Below are positions 62,968-64,000 of a DNA stretch of 64,000 nt, one piece after another. Source of the DNA: an uncultured Muribaculaceae bacterium (GTDB lineage: Bacteria > Bacteroidota > Bacteroidia > Bacteroidales > Muribaculaceae); assembly GCA_910589055.1 (NCBI GenBank), contig CAJURN010000013.1, positions 18,118-82,117 on the forward strand. Reading direction: 5' to 3'. Position 1 is the first letter of the stretch, and every line of letters starts with the position of its first letter. The notes under the pieces were generated by a model. It made no database searches. It saw only the letters and a list, made by a program, of their open reading frames with translations, and was not told where the DNA came from. A program made the position numbers and the translations under genes.

Positions 62968-63888
62968 TTATCTCATTTCGGTGTACTTGATTTTGTCCAT
63001 GTCGCCATAGTCGAGGTTCTCGCCGCCCATGCCCCAGATGAACATATAGTTGCTCGTACCTGCCGCCGCATGTATACTCCATTCAGGAGCCATCACAGCC
63101 TGCTCGTTGTGGAGCCAGATAAGGCGGTTTTCCTGAGGTTCGCCCATGAGGTGGCAGATAGCATTGCCTTCAGGAACGTTGAAATAGTAATAGGCTTCGA
63201 CACGACGGTCGTGGGTATGCGCGGGCATCGTGTTCCACACCGAGCCGGGCATAAGCTCCGTAAGTCCCATCTGAAGCTGGCAGGGACCTTCCTTGAGCAC
63301 ATTTGCCGTAATGAGCTGATTGATATAGCGGTCATTACTTTCTTCAAGCGAACCGGCGTGCATGCGGTTGGCCTTGATGCTTCCGTCGCGACCGTCGATG
63401 GTTACCAGCTGAGTCTTGTAGGCATGATGGGCGGGAGTGGAATTGAGGTAGAACCGGGCGGGGTTGGAATCGTCGGCGCTGCTGAATTTCACATCTTTGC
63501 AGCCGCGTCCCACATACAGCGCATCCTTGAATTCGAGTGTGTACTTTTTGCCATCGACCTCCACTACTCCTGTGCCACCGGTGTTGATGACACCTAATTC
63601 GCGGCGTTCAAGGAAGTATTCAGCCTTGAGAGGGTCGATTGTTTCAAGCACCATTGTTTTTCCCACAGGCACGACTCCGCCGAAAATCAGACGGTCGTAC
63701 ATCGAGTATGTGAGGTTGATTTTGTTCTGCTCCATCACAACCGGCATTGCGAAATGGCGGCGGAGCTGATTTGTGTCGTAGTGCTTTACGTCATCGGGAT
63801 GACATGCACGGAGTATTGTATAGGATGTCTGAGGCTGTGCGGCCAGGGCTGCGAAGAGCAGCGACAGACTGATTAATGCTTTCTTCAT
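62968..63888 (-). CDS. kduI: 5-dehydro-4-deoxy-D-glucuronate isomerase (KduI) with signal peptide
   Basis: This 306-aa enzyme converts 5-keto-4-deoxyuronate to 2,5-diketo-3-deoxygluconate in uronate and pectin breakdown. Family motifs are SMYDRLIFGGVVPVGKT, ERRELGVINTGG, WNTMPAHTHDRRVEAYYYF (metal-binding His) and NYMFIWGMGGENLDYGD. The start MKKALISLSLLFAALAAQPQ is a typical signal peptide, not present on cytosolic KduI proteins I know. It overlaps the upstream KDPG aldolase gene by ATGA, so the two are co-expressed. Confidence 0.92.
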   Translation of the reverse strand: MKKALISLSLLFAALAAQPQTSYTILRACHPDDVKHYDTNQLRRHFAMPVVMEQNKINLTYSMYDRLIFGGVVPVGKTMVLETIDPLKAEYFLERRELGVINTGGTGVVEVDGKKYTLEFKDALYVGRGCKDVKFSSADDSNPARFYLNSTPAHHAYKTQLVTIDGRDGSIKANRMHAGSLEESNDRYINQLITANVLKEGPCQLQMGLTELMPGSVWNTMPAHTHDRRVEAYYYFNVPEGNAICHLMGEPQENRLIWLHNEQAVMAPEWSIHAAAGTSNYMFIWGMGGENLDYGDMDKIKYTEMR

Positions 63889-64000
63889 CGCTTGGATTGT
63901 ATTACTTGAAATGTATTTTTGCATTTTTCGGTGATATACTGCCAATCGCAGGCGGCTACCTTGTCCTTGGGGAAGAGTTTGGAGCCCATGCCCACGCAGA
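63885..64000 (-). CDS. 2-keto-3-deoxy-6-phosphogluconate (KDPG) aldolase, C-terminal end, partial
   Basis: The minus strand ends VGMGSKLFPKDKVAACDWQY then ITEKCKNTFQVIQSKR and TGA. This resembles the C-terminus of KDPG/KHG aldolases (GMGSKL, then IT-x-KC). Most of the gene lies beyond the window. Its stop overlaps the kduI start by 4 nt, indicating a uronate-degradation operon. Confidence 0.75.
   Translation of the reverse strand, partial: CVGMGSKLFPKDKVAACDWQYITEKCKNTFQVIQSKR

Overview
The window reads as the chromosome of a Bacteroidales bacterium. Most promoters carry the Bacteroidota -7 box TAnnTTTG with a TTG-type -33 box about 20 bp upstream. There are paired SusC/SusD outer-membrane transporters, a hybrid two-component regulator and many lipoproteins. 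The high G+C for this order and the gene families point, as inference only, to the gut family Muribaculaceae.

Layout. 1-14.5 kb is housekeeping: the end of lepA, rplY, pth, an S4-domain protein, a SpoU-type RNA methyltransferase, a 53-aa small protein, engB, a GH20 hexosaminidase, trmN6, a CPBP protease, a thioredoxin-like secreted protein, mnmA, a BFN/UVR protein, a nucleoside symporter, rsmE, kdsA and a TPR protein. 14.6-20.5 kb is accessory: a secreted protein with a sorting-like tail, tRNA-Arg(CCG), an A+T-rich three-gene GHKL-ATPase/STAS-like/membrane-protein cassette, an acyltransferase and a secreted protein. The last two diverge from a 171-bp palindromic repeat that appears to supply -33 boxes in both directions.

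20.5-44.2 kb is an arabinan utilization locus. The left arm (minus strand) has one GH43 and two GH51 enzymes. The right arm (plus strand) has a surface glycan-binding-type lipoprotein, two SusC/SusD pairs and a GH43 arabinanase. The hybrid sensor/regulator gene lies between the arms and is broken by a frameshift. Both arms share a direct-repeat operator (two TCCACC half-sites, 14-bp spacer) at the same distance from their -7 boxes, so the regulator and operon promoters fit together as one regulon. Enzymes and SusCD proteins would jointly bind, cut and import arabino-oligosaccharides.

44.6-48.9 kb is a four-gene envelope operon: two related beta-barrel proteins, a PCMD-type lipoprotein and a porin. 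48.9-52.7 kb holds an alpha/beta hydrolase, a membrane-anchored MurF-like ligase and Ddl, with a second copy of the 171-bp repeat between the last two. 52.8-64 kb holds a hypothetical protein, a topoisomerase/gyrase A subunit, a DUF3316-like protein, an S41 peptidase, a barrel-like protein, a PBP4-type DD-carboxypeptidase, a small acidic protein, rsmI, a coiled-coil lipoprotein and, convergently, kduI (with an unexpected signal peptide) behind a partial KDPG aldolase gene.

The strongest candidates for something undescribed are the promoter-donating repeat, the GHKL/STAS cassette, the shared operator with the frameshifted regulator, and the 44.6-kb envelope operon. No CRISPR array, rRNA or insertion sequence was seen.
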